Positions 1 through 11,085 of a stretch of 64,000 nucleotides of DNA are shown here, in pieces (positions within the stretch are counted from its first letter, which is position 1; every line of letters starts with the position of its first letter). A program made the translations under genes and the position numbers. A model generated the notes under the pieces. That model was not told the origin of the DNA. It searched no databases and saw only the letters and a list, made by a program, of their open reading frames with translations. The stretch comes from Prionace glauca. Its lineage: Eukaryota > Chordata > Chondrichthyes > Carcharhiniformes > Carcharhinidae. The stretch covers positions 17,223,059-17,287,058 of the forward strand of contig CM075760.1 in NCBI GenBank assembly GCA_037974335.1, given 5' to 3'.

Positions 1-188
1 AACTGATCACATTCAAACACCAATGTTTGCATCGAACTGACATAAACCTTACTGCAGTAAATCCACTAAACAACATCAGCTTATCACAGCTCTGCTTTCA
101 TCACACTGGAAGCCAATGTGAAAATATAAACAATTTCAAATCTTAACAGATAGGAAGGAGTGTGTGAGTGCGGACAATTGGCGCTGTG

Positions 189-293
189 CACATTACTGTA
201 AAAAGTCTGACAACACCAGGACCTGGTGTTGTCAGACTTTTTACTGTGTTTACGCCAGTCCAACGCCGGCATACCCACATCACATTACTGTAA
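189..293. repeat. Miniature palindromic element with 13-bp direct repeats
   Basis: The core (202-280) is an almost perfect inverted repeat centred near 221, where AAAGTCTGACAACACCAGG meets its own reverse complement. It is followed by a terminal sequence reading CAGTCCAACGCCGGCAT. The 13-mer CACATTACTGTAA occurs exactly at 189-201 and again at 281-293, as a target-site duplication would. The same termini occur in the 832-bp element at 15474-16305 and the fragment at 32545-32668. Only one end is complete and the other is cut short inside the arm. Confidence 0.7.
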
Positions 294-389
294 CCAGTAT
301 CTGGGAGAATCAGGCAGATGGAATCCTGGGGGTCTCGTGGTTGGATTCAGCGCTTTCAGATGTCGCAGACTGGCCCCGATATATGAAGA

Positions 390-530
390 TTTAACGCATT
401 TTTTAACGTAAGAGTAAAAAGCTTTGGGGTTTTCCTTTATCCAACTTGGCAAGGACTTCTCATGCCTCCTACTATCTCTCCTAAGCCCTATTTTTAACTC
501 ATTCCGAGCTAACTTGTAACCCTATATAGG
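390..530 (-). mobile_element. Short CR1-like LINE fragment
   Basis: The minus strand can be read as the region between endonuclease and reverse transcriptase of CR1-like ORF2 (a segment resembling NPKAFYSY and the basic RRAKR stretch seen at 20250-20400). It is heavily diverged and short. The call rests on likeness to the better copies in this window. Confidence 0.4.
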
Positions 531-985
531 TGTTATCAAGTGTTGAAAGTGGAAGTTTGGCCTGGTGTCGCACTGGGTACCAGCTTTGAAGAAATGTAGC
601 AACTGAAAGCTTTTGCAGAATGGCATGAGGCGTATTGTAGTGATATGAGTTGAGTGGAAGAGACAGTGTGAAAATGATTTGAACAAGTTTTAAGCGTGTT
701 TAGACAGATGTGGTGAAAGGACAGACATATTTGGGAGAATGAGGCTGTGTGAGAGGGGGATTGTTGCAGAGTGCGTGTGTTTTGGAGGAAGGGTGAAAGT
801 TTGAGATGCGGTTGTGAATGAAAGGAAGGTGTTGAACAGCATGAGAGGCTTGTGTGATGTTGCGTGTGAGATTTGAGTGAGAGCAGTTGTGGACATTTGG
901 GGAATGAAAGGATAAAGTAAGAAAATTACAATGCTGCTGAGTGTGAAGGAAGAGAGAGCATGTGGGGGTAGGTTTAACAAGAACA
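531..985. other. No gene seen
   Basis: Unique-looking, purine-rich sequence between repeat remains and the first tRNA gene. Its reading frames are low-complexity, with no recognisable domain. Confidence 0.4.
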
Positions 986-1056
986 GCATTGGTGGTTCAG
1001 TGGGAGAATTCTCGCTTGCCACGCGGGAGGCCCGGGTTCGATTCCCGGCCAATGCA
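986..1056 (+). tRNA. tRNA-Gly (GCC)
   Basis: A complete 71-nt cloverleaf with a 7-bp acceptor stem (GCATTGG/CCAATGC), D arm with GGTTCAGTGG, anticodon GCC at 1018-1020 in the loop CTTGCCA, and T arm GGGTTCGATTCCC. The discriminator base is A. Box A and box B are intact. It reads as a functional glycine tRNA, the first of four tRNA genes in 4.4 kb. No intron is present and the CCA end is not encoded, as is normal in eukaryotes. Confidence 0.95.
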
Positions 1057-1478
1057 AAGCTTCTTCTTTCTCCGTTCACTCTGTATGTTGAAGCGAGTCT
1101 CCTATCAGAATTTGGGGGAAATATTAAGTCTTGGAACTGAATCCTGAAGAGAAATAGATCACAATATTCGGAAGGAGGTGCAGTTGTGAATGGTGTTATT
1201 GATGATTGAGTGGAAAGTGTTGGATCTTTGGGCTCCGGGTGGTCAGTTCCCTTCCCTCCCGTTGAATTCCTGCCTGTGATAAGAAACATGGATTCATTTT
1301 ACCTGCCCTTTCATAGGAGAAACACACTACAGCAGTGCTGCAGGATCAACGGAACTAAAGAGACTTGTATAGAATTGTAAACAGTGCCGTCATGCTGCAA
1401 TTCTGGAACAGGTTTTCAGAAATAGAATTGTGGTCACTGACATACTAGTTTAGAATATATTTAACTGCTGCTGTCTCA
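1057..1478. other. Spacer between tRNA genes, no gene seen
   Basis: No coding region, repeat or structured RNA recognised in this stretch. Confidence 0.4.
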
Positions 1479-1499
1479 GTCTCTGTGGCGTAATTGGTC

Positions 1500-1535
<36 letters not shown>

Positions 1536-1552
1536 GAGACCACCCAAGGACG
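1479..1552 (+). tRNA. tRNA-Asn (GTT)
   Basis: A 74-nt cloverleaf with anticodon GTT at 1513-1515 in the loop CTGTTAA, box A TGGCGTAATTGG and box B GGTTCGAGACC. A T run at 1555-1559 directly downstream fits a Pol III terminator. One acceptor-stem pair is mismatched (C5 against A68; vertebrate tRNA-Asn has G there), so it may be slightly decayed or tolerate the mismatch. Confidence 0.9.
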
Positions 1553-1554
1553 GA

Positions 1555-1559
1555 TTTTT
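1555..1559 (+). terminator. Pol III T-run terminator of tRNA-Asn
   Basis: Five consecutive T begin 3 nt after the discriminator base of tRNA-Asn, the usual simple Pol III stop signal. Confidence 0.7.
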
Positions 1560-3683
1560 GCTATTTTTCTCACTATCAGCATTCACGGGCAAACAGTTGC
1601 CTGTTTCAACTCATTGAAAAGTCTGGAACTACGAGAAAGAGTTTGGCAGTGTACAAGCTGAGACATTGTATATACCTCTGATTCTGTGTGTGCCCTTGTA
1701 TCTTTCGAGTTACCAGGATCTCTATATGTCTGCGTCTGAATCTGTGGATGCCTCCCTGTATCTCTGTAGGCTCCAATATGTGTGTGTGTGTGTGTATCCT
1801 TGTAAATGTCTGATTCTTTGTGCCTTTTTTAAGACTAAACCGTGAAAATGTCGGACAAACGAATTGCAGAGGGCAGAAATGTTTACCCACTAAGATTCTG
1901 AATGTGATTAACGCCTGATAACTGCATCGAATGTACAATTTGAAGTTTCAAATAATCCCAACTTCAATCTCCAGACATTATCTCCCAATGGGAAATGAAG
2001 AACACGGTTTATCTGCGGTGCCTGGTTATAAAAGGGCGAATACGCCAGCCGAGAGCCTTCTATAAACTCCAATCTCGGACAATATCGTTCAATATTCATA
2101 TTTCAGCAACTGGTTCGCAGACTCACAAGCACCAGCGCCTGCAGTTACAGTGGTCCGCCAGCAGATGGTGCTGTTGTATCACTTTAATCGCAAGGTTAGT
2201 GCAGCAGGTTTGAGGAATAATTATTTCCCTGTTTCCATGGAAAGGGAACAATTAGTTATGCAATGGCGTTAATATCTCTGTGAGTAACATTCACAGGGAA
2301 ATCTGGCCAAGGATAGCGAATTTAATACTTGCCTTCCGGCTAGTGAACATGTCGATTACAAGCTAATTATTGTGTAACCTTGCATTTTAGTGATTTAAAG
2401 ATTTGTCTATTCTCTCATCCAGACATTATCAAATAATATTTCATTATAATTGGACACATATTTACTTTTCGCTGGATTTTCTATTCCTCGGTGCTCATTT
2501 TTTTTCCTTAGTCCGTTTAGAAATCCAGCCGAACCCTGCCTCTATATTGTGTTCTGTGTATATTTAAAATGTAGTTGCTTGTTATAATGTTTAATTCAGC
2601 ACAATTCGAGCCCTAACTCACTCTGATCTATAACACACACTGTAAATTGCATGAACGCCTCAAAATGACTAACTGTGCACTACTTTGAGTTATTAGCTCA
2701 TTATACCAATCTCACTGACGAATGCCGACACGGGATTTTATTAAGTGTAATCGCAGACAGTCCAATTTTCTATCCGAGCTGCAATCTGGCTCTGAATGTA
2801 ACTCAATGGGAGTTTGGGGCTAATATTTCATGGACATTATCATCTCAGCATCCATCACAATTTTCCATGCCCTCCGCACCGCCCCCCCGCCCTCACTCCA
2901 CGCCCCCAACGCCTCCCTCCACCTTCCACAAACTCCACACCCCCACCCCCGGCCGCTTCCCAACACCATTTATTAATCTCGATTCCACGTCTTCAGTTCA
3001 CCATCATTAGTTTTAATAGTGACATTTATCAATGAGTTGGAGCGATGGAGGGTGAGGGGGGGGGGGGGGGGCTAAATACGCGGGGGTTCAGTGAGGTTTC
3101 AGAACTGGTGGAGTCACCAACTCCCACCCACTTTGACACGGTGCTACTCCATTCTGGAACGAGATTGATGATAAACTGTCAGCTAAACAGAACATTACAC
3201 TCACCGTGTAACCAGTTTCTGGAGGTGAATGTATTTGAGAGCAAAGGAAGGGAATATCATTTGCTGCAGATGATAGAATGACTGTGTGACTATATCTGTA
3301 GTGACAGTGACCTGGGATGAAGCAATGGAGACAGTAATGATGATCAGTGAGATACAAATCTCAGATATCACAGCAGAACTGTGAAAAGCTCATGTTGTTC
3401 AGCAGATTTCCCACAAGAAGCTATAGAAGAGGCAGAGGCTGCGAATGATCTTTGAATGTGGTGAGCTGTAGTGAAATGTAGTGGAGTAGAATGTATTATT
3501 ATTCAGTTTGACAGGAGGAAGCAGCAAGGGGAATGAAATTATAAATTGCCGGGATTGGGCCAGTGGGTTTATTTTGTTTCTCCAGGTAGTTCAAACTGAC
3601 ACAATGATCGCTCCTGTTTTCCATCAGGAAGGAATTCCAGACCCTGCTAAATCTTGGGCTGATCGGCAGCAACAAAACCTACA
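1560..3683. other. Intergenic; possible promoter and CTCF-like motifs, low-complexity patches
   Basis: No supported gene. A TATAAAAG box lies at 2027-2034. A CTCF-like word, CCAGCAGATGGTGC, lies at 2158-2171 and differs at one position from the consensus CCASYAGRKGGCRS. There is a C-rich patch at 2875-2955 and a G homopolymer near 3057-3070. The reading frames here are low-complexity. Confidence 0.35.
2158..2171 (+). promoter_or_regulatory. CTCF-like motif
   Basis: CCAGCAGATGGTGC matches the CTCF core consensus except for one C-to-T change. It lies among tRNA genes, which can also act as insulators. A 14-bp motif alone is weak evidence. Confidence 0.2.
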
Positions 3684-3755
3684 TTCCCTGAACGGGAATC
3701 GAACCCGGGCCGCGGGGGTGAGAGCGCCGAATCCTAACCACTAGACCACCAGGGA
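3684..3755 (-). tRNA. tRNA-Glu (CTC)
   Basis: A 72-nt cloverleaf on the minus strand, TCCCTGG acceptor paired with TCAGGGA, box A TGGTCTAGTGG, box B GGTTCGATTCC, anticodon CTC (plus-strand 3720-3722). Two stem mismatches are visible against typical vertebrate tRNA-Glu: C-C in the anticodon stem and C-T at the base of the T stem. The mismatches suggest a weakened or recently decaying copy. Confidence 0.88.
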
Positions 3756-4210
3756 AGTGGCGAGCAGCAACTTTAATCTGACCGATACATTGCAGCGTTT
3801 TTCAAATGCTCAAGAAAGGTTTGTCGAGGAAAAAGAAACTCATGTTTTGATAGAACAGGAATGACTCCTTCAGCCAACAGCAAATTACAGCAGATGCTGA
3901 AACTTAAAAGAACATCTTAAAATGCTGGAAAATCTCACCAGGCATGACGGCTTCTCTGGAGAGAGAATGTAAGACAATGTAATTGAGTCTAAACTGCCCT
4001 CTGAAACGGCCCAACAACATAGTTAGTTCAGTGGGAAATAGGGATAAACAACAAATGCTGACAATGAAATCTATATTGTGTTAGCAGTATTTTGTGACAT
4101 AATTAATAATTTTCATTTTGTTTCATTTCATGTCAGACAGGGTGACATATTTGGGGCACTTATTATTTAAAACCTCAGCCCTTTAACTATTTAGAAAGTT
4201 ATGGTTAATA
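3756..4210. repeat. Diverged dispersed-repeat fragments
   Basis: About 3890-3970 resembles a dispersed element built on AATGCTGGAAAATCTCA..GCA, also seen near 4855, 47300, 47690 (inverted) and 52070. About 3985-4070 resembles the tail of the SINE found at 30500 and 53150 (AACTGCCCTCTGAAA). No gene is seen. Confidence 0.4.
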
Positions 4211-4778
4211 AGAGCATAAGAACATAAGAAATAGGAGCAGGAGTAGGCCATCTGGCCCTTCGAGCCTGCCCAGCCATTCAATAAGATCATGGCTGATCTG
4301 TCGTGGCTCAGTTCCACCTTCCCGCCCTCTCCCCATAACCCTTAATCCCTTCTCTTATCAAAAACCCATCAACCCGCTTCTTAAAAATATTTTGCGAGGC
4401 AGCCTCCACCACTTCAACGGGCAGAGAATTCCAGAGATTCACCACCCTTTGAGTGAGGAAGTTCCTCCTCAACTCCGTTCTAAAACGCCCCCCCTTTATC
4501 TTGAGGCTGTGCCCCCTAGACCTACTGTCTTCTTTGAGCGGGAAGAGTCTCTCCACCTCTGTCCTATCCATCCCATTAATCACCTTATACGTCTCAATGA
4601 GATCTCCCCTCATTCTTCTAAACTCCAACGAGTACAAGCCTAGTTTATTCAGCCTCTCCTCATAGCTCAACCCCCTCAACTCCGGTATCAGCCTAGTAAA
4701 CCTCCTCTGCACTCCCTCCAAGGCCAAAATATCCTTGCGTAAGTACGGCGCCCAAAACTGCACACAGTACTCCAGCTG
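4211..4778 (-). mobile_element. CR1-like LINE, 5'-truncated (subfamily 2)
   Basis: The minus strand reads the C-terminal part of CR1-type ORF2 (YCVQFWAP.LRKD, RRFTRLIPELRGLSYEERL, RRNFLTQRVVNLWNSLPVE), and the element ends in the tail repeat TTCTTATGTTCTTATG. It is closely similar to the copies at 59298-60576, 55353-55903 and 7500-7823. Its 5' end is lost at about 4778, typical of incomplete reverse transcription. Confidence 0.85.
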
Positions 4779-5315
4779 TTCAGTCAGAGAAAAGTGATCC
4801 ACTGTGATCCAAAGGAAGGAATTGTAGTTGCTGCAAATCCCACCTCAAAACGGAAAATGCTGGAATATTCATCAGTTTCAACAGTTTCTGTGGAGGGAAA
4901 GAGAGGGAATGATACAGGTTGCTGACCTTTGACCCTAACTGGAAGAAATTGATGATTTAATGGTTTACAGACAAGTACAGAGTCAAGGAAAATAGAGAGG
5001 GAGAGGAGGAAAGTACTAATAGTCTTTTTATAGGATGGAAGGCTGAAGTGATTGAATTACAATGGAGATGATTGTTGTTTGCTCTGACACAATCTCGCAG
5101 ATCTGGGTTCAAATCTCATAATAAATGGGAACAAAACCTCTCGCTGAGTTCAGAGCTAAAGGCACCGCCTTCCAGTTATCTGGAGGCAGTTTTCATTCAC
5201 AACTGTGAGATGAGCAACGGAGAAAGGAGAGAGGAACTCAGATTGAGCCGTGACACTTCTGAGGAACGGAGATCTGGAATTCACCTCGGAATGAGTCAAA
5301 GTCTGAAAAGAATGA
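4779..5315. other. No gene seen; one dispersed-repeat fragment
   Basis: About 4850-4935 resembles the AATGCTGGAA.. dispersed repeat. The rest is unrecognised. Confidence 0.35.
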
Positions 5316-5388
5316 CGCCTAACGCGGGGCTCGAACCCACGACCCTGAGATTAAGAGTCTCATGCTCTACCGACTGAGCTAGCCGGAC
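5316..5388 (-). tRNA. tRNA-Lys (CTT)
   Basis: A 73-nt minus-strand cloverleaf with anticodon CTT (plus-strand 5353-5355), box A TAGCTCAGTCGG and box B GGTTCGAGCCC. The acceptor stem GTCCGGC/GTTAGGC has a C-A mismatch at the fourth pair plus G-T pairs. It otherwise matches vertebrate tRNA-Lys(CTT). Confidence 0.92.
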
Positions 5389-5579
5389 ACATGTATAGTA
5401 GTGCTTTCTTTAATCTAAAATGCATGGAGAAACTATGGCTTTTCCATCTGGTGTCTCAGTTTATTCAAATTTCAACGTTCACAATGAATCCGCCGACAGA
5501 ATCCCCAAAGTTTCTATCCATCCCTCTCAGTCATCAATTACATCATTCACATCTTTCAATTCTGAGCTTCACCTCCCCC

Positions 5580-6016
5580 AAACAGAGTGTGAGAGGGAGA
5601 CACTGGGACAGACAGACAGCACCTTGAGAAGAGTGTGAAAGGGGAGAAACTGGGACACTGAGACAGACAGTCAGTACCTTGAGGAGAGTGTGAGGGGGGA
5701 CAGTGGGACACTGGGACAGTGAGTCAGCACCTTCTGGAGAGTGTGAGAGGGGGGACACTGGGATAGAGAATCAACACCTTGTGGTGAGTGTGAGAGGGGG
5801 GAAACTGGGACACTGGGATAGACAGTGAGCACCTTGTGGAGAGTGTGAGAAGGAAACACTTGGGACACCGGGACAAAGAGTCAACACCTTGAGGAGAGTG
5901 TGAGAGGGGGGAAACTGGGACACTGGGATTGACAGTGAGCACCTTGTGGAGAGTGTGAGAAGGAAACACTGGGACACCGGGACAAAGAGTCAACACCTTG
6001 AGGAGAGTGTGACAGG
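5580..6016. repeat. Minisatellite, about 55-bp unit with a doubled period
   Basis: About eight copies of a 50-57-bp unit built on GTGTGAGAGGGGGGAAACT..GGGACAC..GTGAGCACCTTG. Two unit types alternate in the second half (GGGGGGAAACTGGGACACTG and AAGGAAACACTGGGACACCG), giving a higher-order period of about 110 bp. The minus-strand frames are open only because the array is repetitive, and I do not consider them genes. Confidence 0.85.
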
Positions 6017-6639
6017 GGCACAAAGAGGATTCAAGCGACTGTTAGAGTTGTGAAGCACTGGGTCCGAGACCGTTTGTTTATGTCCTGTGGTGCTGAGGAT
6101 TCTCTTCAATATCGACTCCACAGTCAGGCGTCAGGGAACACAACTCTTTACTCCGTCTGTTCACACAACACTCCAAATATTGACTGCCCAATCTGGGAGA
6201 ATCCAGCAGCTCACCCCGCACCTGAGGTCACATGACCCGTTCCCTGAAAGGAATGCCCCAACATATATACAACACTCCTCTCCTGTAAATAACAGCCCCC
6301 TATCTCCACTCCCAGTACATCTGCAAACAATTGTGCATTTTTCTCTATTCACTTCACGCAGACTTGATGCAAAATCCATAGCATATTTACAATATAATAC
6401 AGCAGGGGGAGTGACATTCTGCTAGGAGTTGATGCCTGGTGACTGGAGACAGTTTAAAGAGCGTTTCTGGCGAGTGAGGCCTCGATGAATCTTCCAACGT
6501 TTGATCCCCTTCCCGCCCGTCGTCAGTAACCAATTTCGAGTCCTCTGTCCCCTCCATGAGTGGAGGAGCTGTTGATACCAGGCCTCCCACTAGTGTTTCC
6601 ACTAGGAGAAAAAAGTAGAATCAGAGGGAACAACGTCGG
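6017..6639. other. No gene seen
   Basis: Unrecognised sequence between the minisatellite and the next LINE fragment. Confidence 0.35.
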
Positions 6640-6905
6640 ACCAAAGGGACAGTCCATTATAACAAAGATGAGGAGGAATTTCTGCAGCCAGAGAGTGGTG
6701 AATCTGTGGAACACTTTGCCACAGAAGGCTCTGGAGGCCCGGCCATTGAGAGTCTCTGAGACAGAGGTAGGTAGGTTCATGATTAATAAGGGGACCAGGG
6801 GTTATGGGGAAAAGGCAGGAGAATGGGTATAAGGAAAAAAAAACAACCATGATTGAATGGTGGAGCAGTGGGCAAGTGGCATAATTTTGCTCCTATATCT
6901 TATGG
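6640..6905 (+). mobile_element. CR1/L3-like LINE 3' end
   Basis: The plus strand encodes the terminal ORF2 motif RNFCSQRVVNLWNTLP and continues through MINKGTRGYGEKAG into a tail reading GCTCCTATATCTTATGG, the pattern of CR1-like 3' ends. Diverged and 5'-truncated. Confidence 0.7.
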
Positions 6906-7499
6906 CCCCTGGCATCCCACATAACAAACCAGAGAATATAGTAGCTGGCAGAAATCTAACTTCTGGCAAGAGTGAAAAAAACGGTGACAAGTATGAGAAG
7001 GGAGGTTGTCAATGCAGGACTGAGTGTGTTGTACCCAACTGCGTGCAGTTTACTGAACAAGGTAAATGAGCTTGTTGCACGCATTGAAATCGGCCACTCG
7101 GATGTTGTGGGCATCACAGAGACGTGTCTTCAAGGGGATCAGGGTTGGGTTCTAAATATCTAAGGATATTTCCTATCGAAAGGGCAGGCAGATTGGCAAA
7201 GGAGATGGTGTTGCATTGTTAGTAAGGAATGAAATTGAATCGATAGCAAGAAGCAATAAAGGATCAAAAGGAAGAGAATGTCTGGAGGTGGAGTTGAGGA
7301 ATCACAAAGATGAAAAGACCCTGAAGGGAGTTAGATACAAACCCTCCTAGCTGCAGTCAGGATGTGGGCAGAAAATACATCACGAGATAGGAAAAGCATA
7401 TAAAACTGCTGATATTACAATAATCATGGGGGATATCATTATGTTGATGGACTTGGAAAATGAGGTAGGTAGTTATCCCCAAAAAAATTGTGGAGTGTC

Positions 7500-7823
7500 A
7501 ATGTTTGTAGGACTAGAGGGCACGGCCTCAAGATAAAGAGGGGGGGGGGTCGGTTTAGAACGGAGTTGAGGAAGAACTCCTTCACTCAAAGGGTGGTGAA
7601 TCTCTGGAATTCTCTGCCCGTTGAGGTGGTGGAGGCTGCCTCGCTAAATATTTTTAAGAAGCGGGTTGATGGGTTTTTGATAAGCGAGGTGTTATGGGGA
7701 GAAAGCGGGAAAGTGGAACTGAGCCACGACAGATCAGCCATGATCTTATTGAATGGCGGTGCAGGTTCGAAGGGCTAGATGGCCTACTCCTGCTCCTATT
7801 TCTTATGTTCTTATGTTCTATGT
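7500..7823 (+). mobile_element. CR1 subfamily 2, short 3' end nested in an older LINE
   Basis: Encodes the C-terminal motifs GGRFRTELRKNSFTQRVVNL and NIFKKRVDGFLI, then a non-coding tail ending TTCTTATGTTCTTATGTTCT. The older LINE's endonuclease region continues on both sides, so this copy is the later insertion. Confidence 0.8.
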
Positions 7824-8886
7824 TTTTTTGGAGCAGGTTGTGATACAACCTACTAGGGAATAGCCAATTCTGGATTTGGTGGTATGTAATGAGGCAGACT
7901 TGAACAGGGAAATTTAAGGTGATGTAACGCTTTGGGAGCAGTGACCACAATATGATAGAATTGACCCTGCAGTTTGAGAGGAGAAGCTGGAGTCAGATGT
8001 AACGGTATCAGAATTAAATAAAGGGAATTACAAAGACATGAGGGAGGAACTGGCCAGAGTTGATTTGAAAGGGAACCTAACAGGGAAAAGCGTGCAATAG
8101 CAATGGCAGGAGTTTTTTAGAGGGACAACAGAAATTCAGGAGGAACAGCAGAAATTATTCCCAATGTCACAGGGAGGATGAGGCATCCATGGCTGACGAG
8201 GCAAGTCAACAACAACATTAACACAGAAGAGAAAGTATACAAAGTGATGAGGATTAGTGGGAAGCCAGAGGATTGGGAAGTCTTTAAAAGCGAGAAGAGG
8301 ACAACTCAAAAAAACAATAAAGGGGAAGAAGATGAAATATGAGCGTAAGCTGGCTAGTAATATAAAAGAAGATAGGAAGATATTTTTTCAATATATAAAA
8401 AGTAAGAAAGAGGTATTGGACTACTGGAAAATGAGGCTGGAGAAGGAATAATAGGAAACAAAGAAATGGCAGAGGAAATGAATAGTTACTTTACATCAGT
8501 CTTCACGGTTCGAGACATTAGTGAGATGCCAGAACTCCAGGAGAGTCGTGGGGTGGGGGGGGGGGGGGGCACAGGTGCGTGTAGTGGCCGTCACTAAGGA
8601 GAAGATTCAGGGGAAACGGAAAAGTCTGATGTTGGATAAATAACCTGGACCAAATGGACTGCACCCCAGGGTCCTAAAAGATATAGCTGATGAAATTGTG
8701 GAGGCAATGGTGGTGACCTTTCAGGAATCACTGGACGCAGGGACGGTACCAGCAGGCCAGAAAGTCAGTTGTTTAAGAAGGGAGAGAAGCAGAAGACGGG
8801 AAATTATAGGGTAGTTAGTCAGACGTCAGTCATTGGCAATATTTTAGAGTTCATTATGAAAGATGAGGTGGCAGAAGATGATGAAA

Positions 8887-9450
8887 TATTGTTGAAGTGC
8901 AAACTTTCCTCCTTCTTGACTGTGATAGAAAGAATCAACAAAATTAATTCTGACAAAATAACTAGTCTTTATTTACGAAAGACTGCATGCACTATTGGCA
9001 GTAACTTGAGTTTGGTGAGCAGTTGTCACGATGTACTAATTCCTTCTCAAGTCCGCACTTACTTAAAGACTCAGTTCAGTAATTATACAAAATCATTATC
9101 AGTTTCCATGACCAGAGCTTATTCAGGAATTTGATCAATAGAAGCATCATAAGAAGTGCCATAAATCATGGTACAACCTTCTGACCTCCTAGAACTCTTC
9201 CTCTCACCATTCATACTTTTATCCTGTACTGTTAAGGAACAGGAGAAAGTCGGTGACTCCTTCATCCCTGACCTTATCTTGTCTTACTCATACAGCCCTA
9301 GGTTATGCGGAGTCAGCCTTATCAGGTCTTGACCTTCTCAGATCTTCTTCATGTCTTAGGTTGTTCACAGTCAGCTTTCCTTATTGTGTATTAAATCATT
9401 CACCAATGTTACATTCTGCCACAACTTAATTCATACAACTTCACAATAGC
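8887..9450. mobile_element. Unclassified insertion in the LINE
   Basis: About 560 bp of AT-rich sequence interrupts the LINE reverse transcriptase between the regions at 8880 and 9455. It begins TGTTGAAGTG and ends ACTTCACA, roughly inverted ends. The family is not recognised. Confidence 0.35.
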
Positions 9451-10229
9451 ACTGAGTCAGTTCGGCTTTGTCAAGGGGAGCCCATGTCGGACAAATCTGT
9501 CAGAGTTCTTTGAGCAGGTAACAAGGAAGTTAGATAGGGAGGACCAATTGAACTGATTAATTTCGATTTCCAGAAGGCCATTGATATAGTGCTGCATTGG
9601 AGACTCTTAAATGAGTTAAGTGCCAATGGAGATGAGAGCAAGATCCTGGCATGGATAGAGGATTGACTGGCTGACAGAAGGCAGAGAGTGGGGAAGAAGG
9701 GGATCTGTTTTCAGGATGGCAGCCAGAGACTACTGGTGTGCCTCAGGGTTCGGTGCATTAATGTATATTCATAATATACATGAATGATTTGGAAGAATGA
9801 AATGAAGACACTGTTGCGGAAGATACAAAGATATATCGAGTGACAGGGAGTATTGAGAAAGTCGGGGGGGGGAGGTGCTGCGGAGGGAGGGCTGCAGAAG
9901 GACATGTACAGGTTAGAGAGAGGGCAAAGAGATGACAGATGGAATACACTGAGGAAAAGTATGAGATTGTGCACTTTTGAAAGAGGAATGAAGGCATAAA
10001 TTGTTTTCTAAACGGGGAAATACTTAGAAAATCAGATGCGCAAGGGAACCTGGGAGTCCCTGTTCAAGATTCTCTAAAGGTTAATCTGAAGGTTCAATCA
10101 TCAGTTAGAAAAGCAAATCGAATGCTGGTATTCATGTCTACAGGGCCCCTACCCAGGCTCGGGCCCACACCAGGTTCAGACCTACACAGGTTCAGGCAGA
10201 GACGTCGTTCAAATTCACACAAGGTTCAA

Positions 10230-11085
10230 ACTCTTGTCTTCCGAGGGAAGATTGAACGCACGTGGGCTGTTTTCCCTTGAGAGACGTCGGCTGAGGGGGG
10301 ATCTAATAGAGGTTTATAAGATTATGAAGGGGACAGATAGAGTAGATGATGATAAGCTTTTTCCGCTATTAGAAATGGATAGAACGAGGGGTCACGGGCT
10401 TAGGGTGAGGGGGGCTAGATATAAGACTAATATTAGAGGGCAGTTTTTCACACGAAGGGTAGTGGGGATGTGGAAAGCACTGCCGAGTAAGGCACGCTAG
10501 GGTTGTTCAAGAGTCACTTGGACAGCCACATGAGCGGTCTACATATAGGGGGATATAGCAGGCCTTACTAAACATTGCAGGCTTGGGGTCAGTTTTAGCC
10601 TCAGGGATATAGAGTCTTTTAATAATGAAATTTTTATCCACAGGCACTTAAGTCCAGCAAGGGGCATGCGGGCGGCAGGTTGTGGTGGGCTGCTCTTGGA
10701 TATTGCTTCGGGAGTTGCCTACTGCTTCATGTCGTTGGTGTGCGTAAACTGGACCATCTCGAGGGCATCATGACAGCTCAGAGGCTATCTCTGTTGCTGT
10801 GCGGACACATGGATTTGGGCCTGTGTCCGTGGGAGTTTGCGCGTTCTCCCCGTGGTTGCGTGGGTTTCCTCCGGGTACTCCGGTTTCCTCCCACATCCCA
10901 AAAATGTGCTTTTAGGCTGATTGATTGGGTAACAAATTGTCCCTATATTGGACCTCCCTGATCCTCACACATTAGGCATAGACTAAAATCATGAATAGGT
11001 CACTGACCATGGGACGGCGGTGCGGCCTCGTTGGGCCGAAGGGCCTGTTTCCCGTGCTGGGGTTGTTCTTTGTTCTCTTTGTCTT
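10230..11085 (+). mobile_element. CR1 subfamily 1 with SINE-derived 3' tail (5'-truncated)
   Basis: The plus strand encodes the C-terminal part of ORF2 (LFSLERRRLRGDLIEVYKIM, FFTRRVVGMWKALPS), followed by a 3' UTR with GTGGGCTGCTCTTGG. From about 10770 an HE1-like SINE body follows (GTGGGTTTCCTCCGGGT.., GGTTTCCTCCCACATCCC), ending GGGCCGAAGGGCCTGTTTCC and TTGTTCTTTGTTCTCT. The order matches the copies at 18041, 57293 and 58317. Confidence 0.8.

Larger units (their letters stand above)
6975..10130 (+). mobile_element. Old CR1/L3-like LINE, broken by later insertions
   Basis: Pieces occur in the right order on the plus strand: endonuclease (VVGITETCLQGDQGW at about 7100), the linker with NKGNYKDMREELARV and KIFFQYIKSKKEV (8015-8420), reverse transcriptase start (PGPNGLHPRVLKDI-like, about 8640) and later RT motifs (FFEQVTRKLDRED, ILAWIEDWLADRRQRVG, about 9510-9690). 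Many stops and shifts show that it is dead. It is interrupted by a CR1 tail at about 7500-7823 and by a foreign block at about 8887-9450. Confidence 0.75.

Noticed and set aside
690-1289. 199-codon minus-strand frame
   Set aside because: It overlaps the tRNA-Gly gene on the other strand, has no domain and is compositionally odd.
5543-6023. Ser/Val/Pro-rich repeated frames
   Set aside because: Artefact of the 55-bp minisatellite.
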